Below are positions 12,448-15,597 of a stretch of 15,597 nt of DNA, in pieces. Position 1 is the first letter of the stretch; every line of letters begins with the position of its first letter. The position numbers and the translations under genes were made by a program. The notes below the pieces were generated by a model that worked only from the letters and a program-made list of their open reading frames with translations, was not told where the DNA came from and did no database searches. Location: assembly GCA_023457435.1 (NCBI GenBank), contig JAEWLS010000004.1, forward strand, positions 1 through 15,597, given 5' to 3'. The stretch is from Pseudomonadota bacterium (lineage in GTDB: Bacteria > Pseudomonadota > Alphaproteobacteria > Rhizobiales > Rhizobiaceae).

Positions 12448-13371
12448 TCAACGGCCGATATGCGGCGCCGCGCCGCGGCTTTCCGCGAGTTTCACCTGCC
12501 GGTGGCGCTCGGCATAGCGGGCGCGGTCCTCGTCGGCGCGGCTGTCGTGGCAGCGCGCGCACGAGATGCCTTCGACGAAGTGCTCCGACTGTCGGTCCGC
12601 GGCAATGAGCGGATGGCGGCACGCGCGACAGAGCGTTGCCTCGCCTTCCGACAGACCATGACCGACAGCGACGCGCTCGTCGAAGACGAAGCATTCGCCC
12701 TGCCACAGGCTTTCCGCCTCGGGCACCTCCTCAAGGTACTTCAGGATCCCGCCCTTCAGGTGGAACACCTCGTCGATACCGAGGCTCTTCACATAGGCGG
12801 TCGCCTTCTCGCAGCGGATGCCACCGGTGCAGAACATCGCCACCTTCTTGCCGGCGAGCTCGCCGCGATGGGCGTCCGCCCAGGCCGGAAAGTCGCGGAA
12901 GCTCGGCGTCCCCGGATCGACGGCGCCGGCGAAGGTGCCGAGCGCCACCTCATAGTCGTTGCGGGTGTCGATCACGACGGTATCGGGATCGGCGATCAGC
13001 GCGTTCCAGGCTGCCGGTTCGACATGCGTGCCGGTCGCGCCGACCGGATCGAGACCCTCGACGCCCATCGTCACGATCTCGCGCTTGAGCCGCACCTTCA
13101 TGCGGTGGAACGGCTTGCCGGCGCTTTCGGCGAATTTCACGTCCATCGTGCTGCAGCCGGGGAGCGAGCGCAGATGGGCGACGAGCCGGTCGATCGCTTC
13201 GGCTGCACCGGCGACCGTTCCGTTGATCCCCTCCGGCGCGACGAGGATGGTGCCGCGGATTCCCAGCCCGCAGGCGAGCGCACCGAGTTCGCGCTTCAAC
13301 GCGGCCGGATCGGCCACCGGGGCAAACTGGTAGAAGGCAGCGACGAGCTGCTTCGGCGTGGACAATTCCAT
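12448..13371 (-). CDS. trhO: tRNA uridine(34) hydroxylase TrhO (rhodanese family)
   Basis: A 307-residue TrhO/YceA protein, which hydroxylates uridine 34 in the tRNA wobble position to form 5-hydroxyuridine in an oxygen-dependent way. Residues 8-100 form the UPF0176-type N-terminal domain (VAAFYQFAPV, GIRGTILVAPEGINGTVAG). Residues 120-225 are the rhodanese domain with the active-site loop C181-TGGIRC187-EKA and VIDTRNDYE (133-141). The C-terminus has two Cys-x2-Cys pairs (248/251, 271/274), suggesting a zinc-ribbon-like end. ATG 13371 aligns with family starts though no strong ribosome site is visible; the open frame continues far upstream with no family similarity. It lies upstream of the DUF533 gene on the same strand with a 68-base gap. 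Confidence 0.94.
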   Translation of the reverse strand: MELSTPKQLVAAFYQFAPVADPAALKRELGALACGLGIRGTILVAPEGINGTVAGAAEAIDRLVAHLRSLPGCSTMDVKFAESAGKPFHRMKVRLKREIVTMGVEGLDPVGATGTHVEPAAWNALIADPDTVVIDTRNDYEVALGTFAGAVDPGTPSFRDFPAWADAHRGELAGKKVAMFCTGGIRCEKATAYVKSLGIDEVFHLKGGILKYLEEVPEAESLWQGECFVFDERVAVGHGLSEGEATLCRACRHPLIAADRQSEHFVEGISCARCHDSRADEDRARYAERHRQVKLAESRGAAPHIGR

Positions 13372-13482
13372 GACGCGCTGAACTAGGAAACCTTGCCGCG
13401 CCGCGCAAGACCGCCGGATTCGCCACATCTCTGTCCACCCAAGGCATCTGCGGCCGCACTCTGCGCCGAACGGAGGCGCACC

Positions 13483-14346
13483 ATGTTCGACGACGAGACG
13501 ACAGAGGCGATTGCGAAGGCGGCAGCCGAATACGGCCTGGAAGGCGCGGCGCTCATGGCCATCGCCGAACTCGAAACCGCCGGCACGGCCTTCGCCAGCT
13601 TTGCTGGGCGGCGCGAGCCGTTGATCCGCTTCGAGGGACATTACTTCGACCGAAGGCTGGGCGACGAGGCTCGCACCAGCGCGCGCGCCGAGGGGCTGTC
13701 CTCGCCGACCGCCGGCAGGATCGCCAATCCGGGCGGACAGGCGGCGCGCTGGCGCATGCTCGACCGCGCCGCGGCCATCGACGCCAAGGCGGCATACGAA
13801 TCGACCTCGTGGGGCCTCGGGCAGGTGATGGGCGCGCACTGGGCCTGGCTCGGCTATGCCGATGTCGCCGCGCTCGCCGCCGAAGCACGCGGCAGCGCGG
13901 TCGGCCAGGCGCGGCTGATGGCGCGCTACATCGTCAAGGCGGGTCTCGCCGACGCCATCGCGCGGCGCGACTGGGCGGCGTTCGCGCGCGGCTACAACGG
14001 GCCGGGCTACGCGCGAAATCGCTACGACCGAAAGCTCGCCGCCGCCTTCGCCCGCCATGCAGGCGCAAGCCCCGCCGCGGCGGCCGCGCCGTTGCTGAAA
14101 CGCGGCAGCCAGGGTGCGGCGGTGAAGGAATTGCAGGAGGCGCTGACCGCGGCCGGCTACCCGATCGCCAGCGACGGTACGTTCGGACCGGCGACCGAGG
14201 CTGCGGTGCGCCGCTTCCAGAACGACAGCGGGCTTCGGGCGGACGGCATCGTCGGTCCGCGCACCCGCGCCGCATTGGCCGAACGATCCCGCAACGGCTT
14301 CCTTGCCCGGCTCATGGCACTGATTCTCCGCTTCTTCGGCGTGTAA
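13483..14346 (+). CDS. Endolysin-like N-acetylmuramidase with peptidoglycan-binding domain
   Basis: A 287-residue predicted peptidoglycan hydrolase. Residues ~8-192 match the phage-type N-acetylmuramidase domain (DUF3380), with the glutamates E29/E31 in AIAELETAG as candidate catalytic acids, the GLGQVMGAHW helix (111-120) and the terminal WAAFARGYNGPGYARNRYDRKLA signature. Residues ~204-266 form a PG_binding_1 repeat (LKRGSQGAAVKELQEAL, DGTFGPATEAAVRRFQ, VGPRTRAAL). A hydrophobic, basic tail (272-287, GFLARLMALILRFFGV) follows. There is no signal peptide, as for holin-dependent phage endolysins, yet no phage genes surround it. CGGAGG seven bases upstream supports ATG 13483 over the earlier in-frame start at 13393. 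Domesticated phage lysin or a gene-transfer/tailocin lysis gene are alternatives. Confidence 0.88.
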   Translation: MFDDETTEAIAKAAAEYGLEGAALMAIAELETAGTAFASFAGRREPLIRFEGHYFDRRLGDEARTSARAEGLSSPTAGRIANPGGQAARWRMLDRAAAIDAKAAYESTSWGLGQVMGAHWAWLGYADVAALAAEARGSAVGQARLMARYIVKAGLADAIARRDWAAFARGYNGPGYARNRYDRKLAAAFARHAGASPAAAAAPLLKRGSQGAAVKELQEALTAAGYPIASDGTFGPATEAAVRRFQNDSGLRADGIVGPRTRAALAERSRNGFLARLMALILRFFGV

Positions 14347-14414
14347 ACCGACAACAGCGGTGGACAGCGCGAAATCCGGTGATCTATTCGATTTAGCAAA
14401 GCCGAGGAGTGACC

Positions 14415-15059
14415 ATGTCCGACCGTTCCGCCGCCCTGATCGACGTGCTTGCCAGCCAGCCGGTCGTGCCAGTGCTGAAGATCGACCGGCTGGAGGACGC
14501 GGTGCCCCTCGCCCGCGCGCTCGCCGCCGGCGGTTTGCCGGCGATCGAGATCACCCTGCGGACGAAGGTGGCGCTCGACGCCATCGCCAGGGTCGCCAAG
14601 GAGGTGCCGGAAGCCGTCGTCGGCGCGGGCACGATCCTCAACGCGAAGGATTTCGACAATGTCGTCGCGGCCGGCGCGAAGTTCGTCGTCAGCCCCGGGC
14701 AGACCGAAGGCCTGCTTGCCGCGGCGCGCGGTTCGAAGGTGCCGCTGCTTCCCGGCGCCATAACGCCGTCCGAGATGATGTCGCTGCTCGAGGCCGGCTA
14801 CAGCGTCGCCAAGTTCTTCCCGGCCGAGCAGGCCGGCGGCGTGCCCTTCATCAAGTCGCTCGCCTCGCCCTTCGCCGGACTCAGCTTCTGCCCGACCGGT
14901 GGCATCTCGATGAAGAACGCGGCCACCTACCTTGCACTGTCGAACATCGTCTGCATTGGCGGTTCGTGGGTTGCGCCCGACGAAGCGCTTGCGGGAGGGC
15001 GCTGGGACGAGATCAGCGCGCTGGCCGCCGAGGCCGCGAAATTGAAAAAGGCGGGCTGA
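14415..15059 (+). CDS. eda: 2-dehydro-3-deoxy-phosphogluconate (KDPG) aldolase
   Basis: A 214-residue class I aldolase that cleaves KDPG to pyruvate and glyceraldehyde-3-phosphate, the last step specific to the Entner-Doudoroff pathway; it may also act on 4-hydroxy-2-oxoglutarate. The TIM barrel shows E45 and R49 in IEITLRT, the Schiff-base lysine K133 in SVAKFFPAE, PGAITPSE (113-120) and the phosphate-binding TGGIS (161-165). ATG 14415 is chosen for GAGGAG at 14404-14409; GTG 14409 is inside that site. The gap after the muramidase is 68 bases with a weak possible promoter (TGGACA at 14361, TATTCG at 14385). No edd or zwf gene is adjacent. Its TGA lies in the loop of the terminator. Confidence 0.95.
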   Translation: MSDRSAALIDVLASQPVVPVLKIDRLEDAVPLARALAAGGLPAIEITLRTKVALDAIARVAKEVPEAVVGAGTILNAKDFDNVVAAGAKFVVSPGQTEGLLAAARGSKVPLLPGAITPSEMMSLLEAGYSVAKFFPAEQAGGVPFIKSLASPFAGLSFCPTGGISMKNAATYLALSNIVCIGGSWVAPDEALAGGRWDEISALAAEAAKLKKAG

Positions 15060-15069
15060 GCCCGCCTTT
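15047..15069. terminator. Bidirectional terminator spanning the eda stop codon
   Basis: AAAGGCGGGC (15047-15056) and GCCCGCCTTT (15060-15069) pair perfectly over ten bases; the loop is TGA, which is the eda stop codon. T-rich sequence follows on the plus strand (CTTTC) and a better T run (TTTTT, 15049-15045) follows on the minus strand, so it can serve both eda and the convergent gene ending at 15099. Confidence 0.85.
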
Positions 15070-15098
15070 CTTTCAACCTGTCTCGACGCTAGCCGCGC

Positions 15099-15597
15099 TC
15101 AGTTCGTCGCGAACTTGGCCACTGACATGAACGTCACGGCCTTGCCGGTGAAGCGGTGGGCCTGCGCCTGCGTGTCCGGCGACTGGAAGCCGGTGGTGTA
15201 GACCTCGCGCGGCGAGCTCCACACCTGGGCATGGGCGAAGGACGGCGCCTTCGTGCCGCGGGTGTCCATTTTCACCGGCTGGTTCGACAGAGCCCAGCGC
15301 GCGACCTGCTGCGGGACCGGGATCAGGACTGCGCGCGGATCGGGCCGCGTATCGGTCGCAGCCGGCTTCGCGGCCTTGGCGGTGGTACGCACGTTCGATG
15401 CCACCGCGGCTTCGGGCGCAACGCCTTCCTCGCGGGCGGCCATCACTGCATGACGCGGCGAACCGTCGGGTGCGGCGGCGAGGCGCGCGAGGCGCTCGTC
15501 CACCTTGCCGCGAGCCTCTTCACGAGCCGCTGCGCCATCCCTGCGCGGCAGCGCGGCGAGCAGGACGTCCCCGCCCTCGGGGCGCGCGGCCGGCAGC
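15099..15597 (-). CDS. C-terminal part of an unidentified Ala-rich protein (partial)
   Basis: An open minus-strand frame runs from the window edge to TGA at 15099-15101, giving about 165 C-terminal residues with no start inside the window (the GTG at 15503 is internal). The first ~100 residues are Ala/Arg/Pro-rich and look disordered (REEARGKVDERLARLAAAPDG, KAAKPAATDTRPDP). The last ~70 are better ordered and end SPREVYTTGF...RFTGKAVTFMSVAKFATN. This tail recalls C-termini of rhizobial DUF882/YcbK-like peptidoglycan-associated proteins, but the catalytic part is outside the window, so that is only a guess. It is convergent with eda and shares the terminator at 15047-15069. Confidence 0.7.
   Translation of the reverse strand, partial: LPAARPEGGDVLLAALPRRDGAAAREEARGKVDERLARLAAAPDGSPRHAVMAAREEGVAPEAAVASNVRTTAKAAKPAATDTRPDPRAVLIPVPQQVARWALSNQPVKMDTRGTKAPSFAHAQVWSSPREVYTTGFQSPDTQAQAHRFTGKAVTFMSVAKFATN

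Noticed and set aside
13372..14058. Upstream extension of the TrhO frame on the minus strand (a 536-codon open frame).
   Set aside because: TrhO family proteins are about 300 residues and begin near ATG 13371; the extension is the antisense of the muramidase gene and has no family similarity.
13483..14346. The muramidase as evidence of a prophage in this window.
   Set aside because: Neighbours are trhO and eda, there is no integrase, structural gene, holin or att-like repeat, and composition matches the surroundings.

Overview
The window is GC-rich and densely packed, with frequent 1-17 nt gene overlaps, GTG/TTG starts with good Shine-Dalgarno (SD) sequences, and no visible tRNA, rRNA, CRISPR array or transposase. 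Its gene content points to an alphaproteobacterial chromosome of the order Hyphomicrobiales/Rhizobiales, probably a Mesorhizobium/Phyllobacteriaceae-like genus. The markers are a fold-III ornithine decarboxylase with a long structured leader followed by a GNAT gene, a DUF1007-NicO metal transporter pair, and a Kazal-domain secreted protein. The genus is an inference from protein style, not from a search.

Layout. Positions 1-286 hold a small unknown protein (+) whose stop codon sits in the same hairpin loop as the stop of the convergent GNAT gene. Positions 283-2160 (-) hold ornithine decarboxylase and then the GNAT acetyltransferase. The 537 bp gap at 2161-2697 carries a strong promoter and a ~430 nt structured leader for the decarboxylase, probably the alphaproteobacterial speF motif, and a divergent promoter for the next operon. 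Positions 2698-5247 (+) are a translationally coupled four-gene operon: amidase, LysR regulator, DUF4258 and DUF2283. Positions 5325-7056 (+) are a periplasmic DUF1007 protein and a NicO/RcnA-type Ni/Co transporter with 22 histidines in a 40-residue stretch. Positions 7046-8653 (-) are a coupled operon of a RimJ/RimL-like GNAT, a DHRS6-like SDR dehydrogenase and a 60-residue two-helix membrane protein.

Positions 8734-10747 (+) are a class I aminotransferase, a YCII domain fused to a C-terminal ribbon-helix-helix (RHH) module, and a secreted Kazal-type inhibitor. Positions 10752-13371 (-) are a classical SDR, a DUF533/TerB-like membrane-associated protein and the tRNA hydroxylase TrhO. Positions 13483-15059 (+) are a phage-endolysin-like muramidase with a peptidoglycan-binding domain and KDPG aldolase (eda), which ends in a bidirectional terminator. 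At 15099-15597 (-) lies the C-terminal part of an unidentified protein cut by the window edge.

Most of the window is ordinary core or soft-core metabolism. The parts most worth a second look are the YCII-RHH fusion, the odc leader, the DUF4258/DUF2283 pair coupled to a LysR/amidase operon, and the stand-alone endolysin-like protein. I see no clear multi-gene defence or mobile system.
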